Assembly (NCBI GenBank): GCA_018398765.1
Contig: JAHBMJ010004490.1
Location: forward strand, 17,140 to 57,139
DNA length: 40,000 nucleotides
Source of the DNA: Chromera velia
Lineage: Eukaryota; Sar; Chromeraceae
Direction of reading: 5' to 3'
The number at the start of each line of letters is the position of its first letter. Position 1 is the stretch's first letter. The notes beneath the pieces were generated by a model. The model ran no database searches. It saw only the letters and a program-made list of their open reading frames with translations, and was not told the DNA's origin. The translations under genes and the position numbers were made by a program. Positions 20,343 to 31,809 of this stretch are shown piece by piece.

Positions 20343-20927
20343 GATTTAGGCGGATTTTGTTTAAGATTCTGCTGGACTATTTCTCCAGGATTTTAGAATA
20401 TAAAATCCAGGCTCTAGGGATTATAAAGACTAATCTTAGATCCTAGGATTTTAAAAATAAATACTAGGATTTTATGGGATTTTACGGGATTATACGGGAT
20501 TTTACGGGATTTTAACATAAACAAAAACAATGAAATAAAAGTTGATCACAATCGATGCCGGTTATCCCCTTAGGTCAAACTGAAAGTGTATCATTCATCT
20601 TTGAATTTAATTTTATTCATTTCTTTAAATTGCTGTAAAATCGCGTATAATCTCGTAAAATCCCGTATAATTCCGTAAAATCCTAGGAAGAGGCTGAGAT
20701 TTTATAGCTTTCTTCCAGGATTTTAGATTCTAAAATCCTAGGTGTAGGGATTATATTTTTAACTTTAAGAGTCCGACAGAACCTTGGGCAAAATCCGCTA
20801 AAATCTGCTAAAATCCTAGTAGCTAAAATCCTATAAAATCCGCTAAAATCCTGGGCTAAAATCCTGTAAAATCCTGGCTACCTGCAAGGTACATATTTTA
20901 ATAGAATTTTGATGAATGAATTAGTAG

Positions 20928-21060
20928 ACACTTTAGTATGCAGTAATTCAAACTATCACTTTTAAGAATGCATCAAACATACACTTTAGTGTACATTAAT
21001 TCAAACTATCACTTTTAGAAATGTATTATTACACACTTTAGTGTGTATTAATTCCATGTT
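20928..21060. repeat. 52/53-bp tandem repeat, 2.5 copies
   Basis: ACACTTTAGT begins at 20928, 20981 and 21033; the shared unit also contains TAATTCAAACTATCACTTTTA. It lies just outside the right end of the TIR element. Confidence 0.85.
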
Positions 21061-21625
21061 TCATCTTTGTCGTCTTCTTCTTCTTCAAGGCGGTTTGAGG
21101 GTACTGCTTTGGGAGCAATGGTGTCATCAGCAACGTACGCAGCACAGAGAACTTTTGAGTACTGAAAGTAGGGGTAAAAAGAGTAGAAACGGCGGCAGGG
21201 GGGGTGCCATAAGAGAGACAATAGATTTGTCTAGAATGATTGGTGTTAATATTGCACACTAATTGTTATACACTTTTATGTATAATATGACTCTTGTATT
21301 CGGTGTGTTGGTGACTTTATGCATAGACTTTCTTCATGTGCCAAGTGGCTGGATAAAAGGGAATTCCTGCACTGCCTAGCTGAGCTGGAATCTATTAATT
21401 CAAATAATTCTAACTGTCCACTCCTCAGTGTAAGTACATCTGAACTCTTCATCCATAATGTCATTCAATCGTTTCTATGCTCGCATCCGGTCTGTCTCTT
21501 TGATGCCTGTCTCCCTATTCTAGAAAGTGATTAACTGATCAATTCCACCGGCGACTTAACAAACAATAACCATGCATGTATGTGCCATCCGGGAGCTTAG
21601 CGCTCTAACTGGGGTTAGACATCCT

Positions 21626-21658
<33 letters not shown>

Positions 21659-22249
21659 AAGGGGGGGTCAGGGGTAATTGTTACACATTTAACTTTGTGT
21701 AACTCTATAGAATTGGTGTAACTGGCACTTCAACTCAGACTTCCAGTTCACTGTCATATATTATATATATAACCTTTTAACTATACTAAGGACAGTAAAC
21801 CACGGAGAAACCTAGAACATACATATCCTAATCCTGATCCTCATCTTATTAATCATCCTAGATTCCGGACCTAGAATTTACACTCTAAAAATAACGTGTT
21901 GAATCGTGACATGAATGGTGGCTTTAAATATATAATCAAGTGAATCAAATACTAGATCAAACATCAGTGAACTTTAGAATTGATACTTAATTATTTGTAC
22001 TAGACTTTGTATTTAATTAAATTAATGTTTCAAGTTTGAACTAGGTTTTGAAACTTTCTATATATTTTTATTTGTAACTGCATGGGAAAGGTTGATCTAG
22101 GGGTTGATCAACAGAAAATTTAAAAGGGAATGCAAAAAAAATTGGTGTTAAACAAAAAATCAAAAGGGACTTAAAGAAAGAGAAACGTCAAAAAAACATT
22201 TATTATTAACGATAAAAAAAGTTGATAATATACTTATTTTAAGTGAAAC
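21061..22249. other. AT-rich spacer
   Basis: Mostly AT-rich. A GC-richer patch at 21060-21210 has short frames on both strands but no domain. A (CTAA)n microsatellite lies at about 21625-21658. No gene is supported. Confidence 0.55.
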
Positions 22250-22299
22250 AGAGAGAGAAAACGTTAGAAAGAGAGTAAAAGAGGGGGGGGAGGAGAAAA

Positions 22300-22388
<89 letters not shown>

Positions 22389-22432
22389 AAGAAAGACAGA
22401 AAGAGAGAGAAAGAAAGCTAGGAAAGAAAGAG
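22250..22432. repeat. (GA)n / (GAAA)n microsatellite
   Basis: Almost uninterrupted purine tract on the plus strand, mostly GA with scattered AAA and ACA interruptions. The minus-strand frame over it is a Ser/Leu repeat artefact. Confidence 0.95.
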
Positions 22433-22845
22433 TAGTGTAGGAATTGACCTTCTTGAGGGCTTCAATACACCCTATGATTGCCAAATTCTTGGCTTAACAC
22501 TCCAATACCTTTTGACATAATTGCCAAGCTGCATTATACTGCAATTTGAATTCCAATGCAATATATTACACCTAGTGTAACTTACAAAGGCCTTCTAGGA
22601 AGCTAGTTGAAATAATATAGTTAAAGTCTAGGATCCTAATCAGAAAAATTTCGAATTTTAAAGCTATGACACCATAAATCAATATGGTAATAAATCATAG
22701 AAATGATGATTTATACAAAAGAACACTTTCAAAATTGTTTATATAGCTTTATGCATAGAGATACCAGTCAGTCAGTCAGTCAATCTGAGTCGATTAGAGA
22801 GGCAGGCGCTGGCAGGGCACCCAAAGCAGCGAACTCCAGAGCCTG

Positions 22846-23145
22846 CTAAGAGACCGAGAGGACATCGAGGTCCCGCATCTGCCTGCAGACCCTCTTGTGC
22901 TGCAGAGGCCAGTCAGACCTCTGGCATACAACTGTTACACTACAGTACCGGGTCACCTTACATCCAGCACACCGCAGTACACACTCTATACCGCACATGG
23001 TGCATTGCCTCCTGCTGGTCCCAACGACCAAAACACGCACCCTTTGTGCGACATCATCGCCTCCCAACACCATATGCAGAGAGAGGTGTAGGGAAGACCA
23101 GCCTGAGCCGAGTCCTCTTAAGCCCCACCAGCACCGTTGCTAGGG
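22846..23145 (-). CDS. MYND-type zinc-finger exon
   Basis: A 75-codon frame from ATG at 23073 to TAG at 22846-22848. Its ligands are C24-x2-C27-x7-C35-x2-C38-x5-C44-x5-C50-x8-H59-x3-C63, with the family's typical YCS, CQ..DW and HK residues. This is a MYND finger, a protein-protein interaction module often at the end of larger proteins. The C44-C50 spacing is two residues longer than the usual x3. The frame extends upstream of the ATG to a CCCTAG near 23141-23146 that could be a splice acceptor, so this may be the last exon of a longer minus-strand gene whose other exons were not found. If TAG were read through, the frame would go on about 18 codons to a TGA. It could equally be an isolated gene fragment. 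Confidence 0.55.
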
Positions 23146-23159
23146 AGGCAGGAGCCACG

Positions 23160-24500
23160 GACTCCTCGCTCCGGAGGTGGAGCCTTATTAAATAATTTTG
23201 TAATGGTTTTACATGTCAATTATATTAGAAACATTGTCAATTGCTCTTTTAGTCATCTACAATTGTGTATAACTGCCTAGAAGAACCTAAATATTATATT
23301 AATTAATTTTTTTATTTATTAATAGTGTAATACATTGCACTGCAACTTGATTTTGACTGTAGTACACTACATTTCACTGTATTACAGTGTATTGCATTGC
23401 ATTTTGGCAACTATACCTTCTGGTACTTTCTGGCTGACATTCGACATCTTCCAAAGAAAAAATGAAGCAGGCTGGCTTGATGGATAGACCCCGTTCCTGG
23501 CCAGAAAGAAAGCAGAAGAGACTGTACAGAAATGAAAAGGCGTCCTTTCTTTATGGTCGGAGATAGATGAAGGATTCCGCCTACCGGTAATACGTGTCGT
23601 GTGGCTGAAGAATGCGCCGATCGTTCAGCAGTTGATCTCTGACTGAGTTAAGGTAGCCAATGCGTTACTTCTAACAGAGGTTCGGGTCTTCTTAGCACTC
23701 TTCTGATACTCCCAAGGCACTCATCCAACTGATTGCATGGCTATATCCACGCGATCCCGGCCGTCTATACGCATGCCGTCTATATACGCATGCATGTATG
23801 CAGCGGACATACGCTTTTCTCTTGACATATATGCTCGATCTCTATTCGATCTCTTCAGTATCTGACAGTGTCCGGTCCTGTATTGATCGGGCCGATATGT
23901 TTCTATTGATATGCACTGCCAGCTGTTTTTTTAGTCGATCGACTATATACATACATCTAGTGCATACATGCAATTGAACTCCTGCTCAGTGTCTTCCTCG
24001 GTTGATTTCAGTACATGCCTTCCACTGACTCCCTCTCTATACTGTCTTAGCCTTCACTTGAAGCTCCCTCAAACTTTTGGAAAAACAGACAGACAGACAG
24101 ACAAACAGATAAATCGACAGACAGACTTGCAAAGTGAAAGAGAAAAATAGAAAACAGGAATTGAAATGAATGAACAAGTGCTCTTTTGAAAGCGATATAG
24201 CAATTAACCTCTAATATTTACTTATAAATATACAAGAAAATGGGGGTAAAGCTTTCTAACAGCCAACTCGACGATGATCTGAGAGAGTTTTATGGAGGTA
24301 AGCCTTGGTGTGTCGCTCTCCAAGTGCCCACTGAAGCATGATAGCTGGCTGTTCTCTTGAGTCTCCTAATATTGCTGTCGATTGATCATCGTGCACACCT
24401 TCCCACCGACTATTTTTCTTTATGTGCAGGCCACTCCCTGCTCTACTAGATGGTGGTATCTAAGTACCCGCATCTTCCCTTTCCACTCACTCTAACGCAA
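23160..24500. other. AT-rich spacer
   Basis: No convincing frame. Contains ATGCATGC/TATATACGCATG-type motifs at about 23770-23810 and a short (GACA)n run at about 24087-24126. Confidence 0.55.
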
Positions 24501-24609
24501 GTGGCTTGCCCATTGAATTTCACATTCTCTCGATCACCGCTTGACAATGTTTTTTTTCTGAGAGAATGACTGTATGACCTTCATACAGGGAAAGGTGGGT
24601 ACAGAAGGT
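24501..24609. repeat. dispersed repeat copy A (partner at 27158)
   Basis: The stretch from GTGGCTTGCCCATTGAATTT to CTCTCGAT is nearly identical to 27158-27192. After a length difference, GAATGACTG...CATACAGGGAAAGGT also matches. Same orientation. Confidence 0.85.
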
Positions 24610-24810
24610 TATCGATCAATCGAAGTCTTAGATTAATCTAGTCATTGACTTCTATTTTTAAACTTAAAATTTGAAAATTTGGAGACGGCCCTACAAAATT
24701 GCATGTTCTTTGCATGCATTTGAGTGCCTTCTGAAGCATACATACATGATAGCTAGGTTTGTATAGTCCAGTAACTGAATACTCACCTTTTGAGATAAAT
24801 ATATTCTAAG

Positions 24811-25921
24811 ATGGATCTTGTAAAGCAGCTGAGGCACTTCTACAGCTGTGCACCGGATCAAGCGAGGGCGCCCAGGGAGAAAGGGGGTTCGAGGCTCAAG
24901 ACCCTCCGGGAAAATGAAGAGGAACTTGTTTTCATCCCACCCTCAAGCCTTCCGGGCCCTTCCCACCGGCGTTGCCATGCTTGGTGGGTTTGATTAAAAG
25001 ACGCTTCTGCATACAAATACACGTCCACAGATATGGAAGGCCTGTGCGGTCTATATTTAACAACTGTTGTTTATAACTGTTGTTTGTATCCATTGCTTCT
25101 CTGTATTTCTTCTTCTAAGACTTTTGTTTGATAGTGTGTGTTTGCGTTCATGTGCAGGCTTTACAGTGGGAAAGGGGAAGAGAAAGGGGCTCCTAGTATC
25201 AGACTACTCATCAGGGATGGGAAAGGACTTCTTTGAATCCCCTCCCACTGTTGGGGAAGGCATTGGGCTTGCTGTACTTCAGACACCCAAAACGCTGAAG
25301 GCAGTTCCCTTTGAATTGCAAAAGGACGGGCGGATGACACAGAGAGACATTGACCCTACTGCCAGCTTCTCCGAGGATTTACAGGAACTTGCGACCTCTG
25401 GGTTCGAGGGAGGAGAACTCTCGGCCCTACCTCCACCTTCAGCCCTCCTCGGTTTCCCTTTACCTCCCCCCGCTTCTCTACCAGCCCCCCACCCTTTTTC
25501 AGCTGCTGCTGCCGCCACCGCTGCCGGTCCGGCTACCAATCCGCCTATAGCAGCTACAGCAATCACAGAGGTGAGCAAGCACAGTGGAAGCAAACACTAA
25601 ACAATCTTTTGAACTCCTTGGTTGAGCTTTCTGATAAGATTGACCGCTTTGGAAGTCTGCTCTGATCTTTACCTGACAAATCAGATTGAGGTGTATGTCA
25701 TTCTCACACTGTGTGAGAATGCTTTCAACATTTTAGGCTCTGTTTACGCTCTTCCCTACCTACTCTTCAGGTTTTTGCTTTCGAGCGTTCATGTTTTTCC
25801 CGTCATTTTTTGTTTTTCTTATTCAATCAATAACCATTCTGGTATGGTGTTGCAGGGAAATAAAGCCAGCGAGTCTATGAGGGAGCAAGTCTTCCTAACA
25901 GTTCTCTCTAACATGGCCTAA
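24811..25921 (+). CDS. spliced gene fragment, Pro/Ala-rich protein of unknown function
   Basis: Two exons are well supported. Exon B runs from an acceptor TGTGCAG (exon from 25158) to a donor GAG|GTGAGC (exon end 25570). Exon C runs from GTTGCAG (exon from 25856) to TAA at 25919-25921. They join in phase 0. Exon B encodes a Lys/Gly-rich start, a mixed region with DFFESPP, a Pro-rich stretch and an Ala run; exon C encodes 21 residues. A likely first exon begins at ATG 24811 (57 or more codons, basic), but no donor there both fits the phase and matches consensus, so that join is unresolved. No domain recognised. Confidence 0.45.
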
Positions 25922-26245
25922 GCATACCCGAATTAATTTTACAGTAAGTAGGTGGGGGGGGGAAATACTCACATTTTCTTTTGTGTTGGAAAACCGAAGG
26001 GGGGCTGCATGTCTTTTACATAAATTTCTATTTAAGACAGTTTTCCGTTCGTAACCGCCTATGAGTATTTGCTTGTTTTGTTTGGCAATGCAAGAAATGT
26101 TGTACCTCGTGAAAAGAATTAAGTTCTCTTTTCGAGGTCCTGCTAAATTGCTGTCTAGCCAGCTAGAATCCAGCAGCAGGTCAGAGTATCCCCGAGAGTC
26201 ATGCAAGAAGATGTAGGGGCACACACTCAAAGAGAGATTGAATAT

Positions 26246-26414
26246 AAGTAAAAAAAAGAAACAAAAGAAAGAAAGAAAGAAAGAAAGAAAAAAAGAAAGA
26301 AAGAAAAAAAAAGAGAGATGAATAAATGAAAGAAAAAAGGAAAAAAACAATATATAAAAAAAAGAAAGAAATAAAGGATGAATGAATGAATCATGAAAGA
26401 ATTAGAAGAGAGTA

Positions 26415-26452
<38 letters not shown>

Positions 26453-26540
26453 AAGAAAGAAAAAAAGAAAGAAAGAGAGAAAGACAGATAAGAAGAAAAA
26501 AAGACAGATAGGAAGAAAGAAAGAAAGAAAGAAAGAAAAC

Positions 26541-26573
<33 letters not shown>

Positions 26574-26942
26574 AAAAAAAAAAGAAAAAAAAAAAAACGA
26601 ATGAACGAACAAACGAATGAACGAACGAATGAATGAACGAACGAACAAAAGAACGAACGAAAGAAAGAAAGAACAAACGAACAAAAGTCTTAAGAAGAAA
26701 GAAAGAAAGAAAGAAAGAAAGACCGACCGACCGACCGACCGACCGACTTACCGAAAGAAAAAAAGAAAGAAAGAAAGAAAAAAAGAAAGAAAAACAGGAA
26801 GAAAAACAAGAAAGACAAGAAAGACAAGAAAGACAAAAAAGACAAGAAAGAAAAGAAAGAAAAGAAAGAAAGAAAGAAAGAAAGAAACAAACAAATAAAT
26901 AAATAAATAAATAAAGAAAGAAAGAAAGAAAGAGAAAAAAAA

Positions 26943-26973
<31 letters not shown>

Positions 26974-27157
26974 GAAGAAAGGAAGAAAGGAAGAAAGAAA
27001 GAAAGAAAGGAAGGAAGGAAGGAAGGAAGAAAAAAAGAAAGGAAGGAAGGAAGGAAAAAAGGAAGGAAAAAAAGAAGAAAAGAAGAAAGGAAGGAAGGAG
27101 AGAAGAAAGAAAGAAAGGATAGAATGAAGGAAAGAAGGAATAAACAAGAGAAAGAAA
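26246..27157. repeat. ~900-bp polypurine compound microsatellite
   Basis: Nearly all A and G on the plus strand. Blocks in order: (GAAA)n, (GA)n at about 26419-26448, (GAAA)n, GAACGAAT units at about 26600-26660, (GAAA)n, (CCGA)6 at about 26723-26746, GACAAGAAA units at about 26800-26850, (AAAT)n at about 26893-26915, then GGAA/GAAA to the end. It ends exactly at copy B of the dispersed repeat. The long minus-strand frames (Phe/Ser/Leu runs) are translations of the repeat. Confidence 0.95.
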
Positions 27158-27240
27158 GTAGCTTGCCCATTGAATTTCACATTCTCTCGATTATCAAGAA
27201 AATGACTGACCTTTATGCAGAGAAAGGTTGACACAGAATC
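27158..27240. repeat. dispersed repeat copy B (partner at 24501)
   Basis: Matches 24501-24609 in the same orientation, with a shorter middle. The two copies bracket the gene at 24811-25921 and the polypurine tract. Confidence 0.85.
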
Positions 27241-27709
27241 AAGGCGCCTCATGACTGCTCATTTCATGCACTGTGCTTAAACTGTTTCCTAGACTGTTTC
27301 TTATGTTGCGTGATCTATTCATATACATCTTGGTTCGACCTTGGATAAAGGAAAGAAAGATGGGCTTGGACAGTGAGGCTAGCAGTATTCACTGACAATA
27401 TTGACAAATGAGGAGAGAAATAGAAGTAGAAGTGGGGCGTTCATCCTGTCTATGCAGACGTGTAAAATATATGAAGAGCTTTATTGTAGTAAAACATGAT
27501 TTTCCCTTTATATATGACTCATTTCCCCTCACATATAGAGCGTGGAGGACACCCTGCCATACAGGACACTAGCTGACAATCTTGCATGTGTTAAAAGAAC
27601 CGTTTTGGTGCCCATGCCCTCTAGATACGTACACAGATACATAAAAATCTTTTCAGTCATAGATGAATAGGCATGTGTGCATGTATGGCCGCAGACCAGG
27701 GTCTGGCAC
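27241..27709. other. spacer
   Basis: AT-rich, no frame or motif of note. Confidence 0.5.
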
Positions 27710-28135
27710 TTATATTAGGTTACAGGTTTTAACACCCCTTATACATAAGGGTATACCCCCCTGTAATGTTACCCTTACTTCAAAAGTGGTCCCAATCGAT
27801 CAATCTCATCAGGTTACATCTAAAAATATTGAAAACATCTTCTGTTGATTGAGATTACATGAGAAACTGAAGAAAAACGATGTGTCCCTTTCACTTTGTA
27901 ACCATATGCAAACCCCTTGTAACCTTGTAACCTGTAACGTAAAATAACCCTCTTCAAAAGTGATGTAACCTTCGTCTACATGCATTTTAAAGTGTTTTTG
28001 AAGTGATTTGAAGAGTTTTTGAAAGTTGACTTTTTGGTTGGTTACGGATCTCAAGACCGCCTGTAACCTTGTAACCTGTAACCTTGCAAGGGGATATATA
28101 TAATAAGAGGTGTAACCTCATATAACCATATAAGC
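27710..28135. repeat. GTAACC-rich repeat cluster, possible MITE
   Basis: TTGTAACCTTGTAACCTGTAAC-like blocks at about 27916-27939 and 28060-28084, with further GTAACC or GGTTAC units from 27719 to 28125. CTTCAAAAGTG occurs twice (about 27779 and 27952). Units near the left point as GGTTACAGG and those near the right as CCTGTAACC, suggesting inverted ends, but no target duplication could be fixed. Confidence 0.55.
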
Positions 28136-28257
28136 TATACAGTAAAAGTGATTGATTTCGAAGTAACTCAACATGCCGGACCTCCAGCTTGTGTGAAAAG
28201 CTCGTCTAAATGTTTTTTGGTTTATTTTTTATGTTATTTTTGCACTTATAACCCTAT

Positions 28258-28767
28258 ATGAGCCCAAGAGTGCCCCCTCCTAGGCCGCAGATTGAGCAAA
28301 GTCTGCAAAGACTCACACCACCGCGCACGACCTTCTCCATTTTCTTACCCGCCCTCTGGAGCCTTCTCATCCTACCTGTATGCAGCAGTTACGACTTTGT
28401 TCCCTGGGCAGCAATGCAGAAGCCGCTACAAGAATTGATCGACGCCACTGCATTTTCTGTTTACTTCCGCTTCCCTCCAGACCAAGCCCTCTCTGACAAA
28501 AAGGACCTCAAAGCCTACAGGCATCTCAGAGATCCCGCCGCCCTCAAAAAGGGCTTTGCTGCTTACAGCCTCTCTGAGGGGGGGACCCTCATCCCCTATC
28601 AGTGGCTGTGTTTAGCAATAGTTATCTGGAAAGAGGAAGCTGCCGCGTTTCATCAGTGGGCTGCCGACTCTCGGAGGTCGACCAGTGCTAACATTCTACT
28701 TCCTCTCTTTGCTTTCATGCAGTATCAAGCACGTCTGTCTGTCTCTCTCTGTGTTTTCAAGACCTAG
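28258..28767 (+). CDS. candidate exon(s) of an unknown gene
   Basis: A 169-codon frame from ATG 28258 to TAG. The central part (about residues 45-145) is mixed and protein-like, with WAAMQKPLQELIDATAF, DKKDLKAYRHLRDPAALKK and EEAAAFHQWAADSRR segments. A hydrophobic stretch at about residues 26-43 could be a membrane segment. It also coincides with a pyrimidine-rich tract ending TGTATGCAG (28375-28385), so it may instead be intron and the exon may start at 28386. The last codons overlap another acceptor-like TTTCATGCAG near 28720. No known domain. It probably belongs with the exon at 29317. Confidence 0.4.
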   Translation: MSPRVPPPRPQIEQSLQRLTPPRTTFSIFLPALWSLLILPVCSSYDFVPWAAMQKPLQELIDATAFSVYFRFPPDQALSDKKDLKAYRHLRDPAALKKGFAAYSLSEGGTLIPYQWLCLAIVIWKEEAAAFHQWAADSRRSTSANILLPLFAFMQYQARLSVSLCVFKT

Positions 28768-29316
28768 CTAGCCATGCTTGTGTTATAAGCTGTTTACTAG
28801 AGTCTTAGTACTATCAGATATAGGTGGTTAAAGTCTGATAGACATCGGTTGGTTTAGTGTAACAGTCAATGTCAATCTCGAGCATTCTTAGTGATGACGT
28901 TAAGCAGACATGTCAAGCATGTACTTCACCAAAGTCACTTAATGAAAGCATGCCCGACTTCACGATGCGCGGCCTCGTGATACACCTATGCATGCTATGT
29001 GGCCCGGGTCCCCCGTCCGGCCCATATCTGCCTGACGCTTGCCAGCCCTTTATTACTCAGTCTTCTTATTAGGCGGAATGCCCCTCACATATGTGATATA
29101 TCCCGTTATGTTCCCATCTTGATCAAGAGACACTTGCTAATGGAAGTATCCCTGCATACACAGCCCTGTTTTCCCAAACGTTCGCATCTAAAACCAGTCG
29201 ATCCCTTTGTTATTAATTGGTGGTCAATGTAATTAACCTCCTTAGCCCTCAATTGTGATAATTTTCTCCCTTGTGCCTCTCCAGTTTCATCGCTCTTCTC
29301 TCATTTATCTCTGCAG

Positions 29317-29400
29317 GAGTTAGCCCGCAAGTTTGAGGAGAAATTCAGGAGGCACCAAGTAGCTATGGCGAGGAAAGCGGCTAAGGTAGATCAGAACCAG
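29317..29400 (+). CDS. 84-nt internal exon, charged helix
   Basis: Bounded by a strong acceptor (pyrimidine tract ending CTCTGCAG) and a strong donor (CAG|GTAAGC). It is 84 nt, exactly 28 codons in phase 0, encoding a highly charged segment beginning ELARKFEEKFRRHQ that would form a helix or coiled coil. It probably continues the plus-strand gene that starts at or before 28258. The next exon could not be identified. Confidence 0.55.
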
Positions 29401-29559
29401 GTAAGCATTTACAGTCAACAATAGGCTAGGTCTTGAACGCATTAAATTTTCTGCTATAGTCAGTATTGTTCACCCTTTTTGTCTGCTGCTGAGTATGCCC
29501 CCTCCTCAGATATTCCTCCCTTTCTTTTTCTGAGTTACTTTCTGGTTTTATCTGAAGCA

Positions 29560-30280
<721 letters not shown>

Positions 30281-30790
30281 AGTCAGTCCTTTCAGAACGG
30301 AGACGCTTTAAATCGATCAAAAAGCATACTTTCAATTGTATTTTCATTTGATCAGAGAGGGGTATCCACATCGTTCAAATCAAAACACAAGGCAGAGATA
30401 AAGAGAGATTGAGGAGAAAGGGCTTGATGCCTTAATAGAAGAAGAATCGAAGATAGAATAAAAGCTTGTGAGTTAGACGTGAGTGAAATGGGGGGTCTGC
30501 CATAAATGAAATGAAATGACAAAACCAGTGGAACTTGAATTGCTGTCCATCCTTTTCTCTTATACTTTTTAAGGAAAGGTGTCTATACATTCGTTATATC
30601 AAGTGCAGTTCGCTCCCTTCTTTTGACTGCAGTTCTATCGTGTAGGCTGCTGCTGCTTCTTCTACTAGTAACATTATATGCAAAGCACTGTTGGAAGGGG
30701 GTCTTTTCTTTTTTCTGTAAGGTAACCACCGTTCTTAACGGACTCTTGAAATTTTTTACACCATATTGTGATTTGAATTCTGTTTTCCAG
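30281..30790. other. spacer
   Basis: No gene seen. A pyrimidine-rich stretch and CTTCTTCTACTAG lie near 30650-30670. Confidence 0.5.
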
Positions 30791-30799
30791 TTTTAAGAA

Positions 30800-31809
30800 A
30801 TGTTGGGTGACTTCAATGTTGGGTTCGGGCGAGTTGCAGACAGGGCGTCGTCTATGCATGTCCTACCAAGCTGGCCAATAGGTTCGGTTGCAATTGCTGT
30901 AGATGACATCAAAGCGTACTTTCCGTCTTTATCCCAAGCTGACTTTTTGTCTTCTCTTGATACTTTTGTTTGTTTTCTTTCTTCTTCTTCCAGGCATCGT
31001 TTTGCGGTTTTAAGAAAGGGGGGGTCAGACTCTGTTTTCATGAAGAGTGCAGGCCCTGCTATTGGGGAGGCGTGGCTCACAAGGTATATGAAGAAGAAAC
31101 AAGAGGTTTTCTTCTCCACACATGCAAATCATGCACATGCCACCTGTGTTCCGTTAAGTTTATTGTGTGATTTAATTAGAGTTGACTTTAATTCATATAC
31201 TATCTGGGTGTTGGGGGAGAGGGTTGCTTAGGTGGAAGGCTTCCCGCAAGAGAGTCCGTGTTCACCCGGGGGCGCGCGTTTTTATGCTGCATGGAAAGAA
31301 TATCAGAAAGCACTTCTCCTGAATGTTACTTCATGGCAGTCCTGTAAATAGTTCATGAGGCGCTACATGGATGATCGGACGTTGATGGCTCGTTTTATTG
31401 CTCCTAATTTTCTTGGAAACGATCTTTTTATGCGTTTACTACAGCGCTATGATTTAAATTCTACCATGGTACATGTGTTTTAGAGAGATAGTGTGGGAAG
31501 GAGGTTTTGAGTCTCTCTCTCTTCACTCTCGAGAGTGTCCCAGAAGTTGTTTTGTTCTCTCTAAAGAATCCGAATAGATCTGTTTTCTCCCTTTTCGTTG
31601 ATGGGTTCTTGGAGACTGCACATGGAAGTGATCTGTCCTTACATTCTTCTGTTCATTTGTGTTCCCGTTTCGTTTATGGCAATACGTGTATGTGTGGTCA
31701 GCCGCTCTGCACGTTCAAGTCTGATATGCGGTCACGTTACAAGAATGCTTTTATCCGCAAATCTGCCCATCAGTTTAATAGTAAGAGAGTTATTGTTAAT
31801 GTTCGTTGA
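30800..31809 (+). pseudogene. reverse transcriptase remnant (non-copia)
   Basis: One frame from 30800 to 31483 contains three RT blocks in the right order: a motif A-like VDDIKAYFPSL (Asp-x4-Phe, about 30899-30931), a motif B-like EGFPQESPCSP (31235-31267, with Glu where Gly is usual in PQGSP), and motif C RYMDD (YMDD at 31364-31375). Three TAGs lie in this frame (31229, 31349, 31481). After a frame change near 31490 another frame continues to TGA at 31807-31809 and has a Cys pair (CMCG, about 31690). Motif spacing does not fit the copia element, so this is a separate retroelement or RT gene. Its class cannot be fixed by eye. Confidence 0.55.

Larger units (their letters stand above)
13358..20889. 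mobile_element. short TIR element with GGATTTTA repeats, split by the copia insertion
   Basis: The left end (CCCCGCAGGTAGCTAAGATTTTACAGG...) and the inverse of the right end (CCTTGCAGGTAGCCAGGATTTTACAGG...) match over at least 60 bp with few changes, so these are terminal inverted repeats. Both are flanked by TA (13356-13357 and 20890-20891), compatible with a TA target duplication but too short to prove it. Inside, GGATTTTA-type motifs point one way on the left half and the other way on the right half. Removing the retrotransposon and one target duplication leaves an element of about 630 bp with no gene, so this is a MITE or fold-back type element. Confidence 0.7.

Noticed and set aside
22239-22484. 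81-codon minus-strand frame
   Set aside because: Mostly Ser-Leu repeat from a GA tract.
26227-27252. 341-codon minus-strand frame and several overlapping ones
   Set aside because: The product is only Phe/Ser/Leu/Pro repeats produced by the GAAA/GGAA microsatellite; it has no other content.
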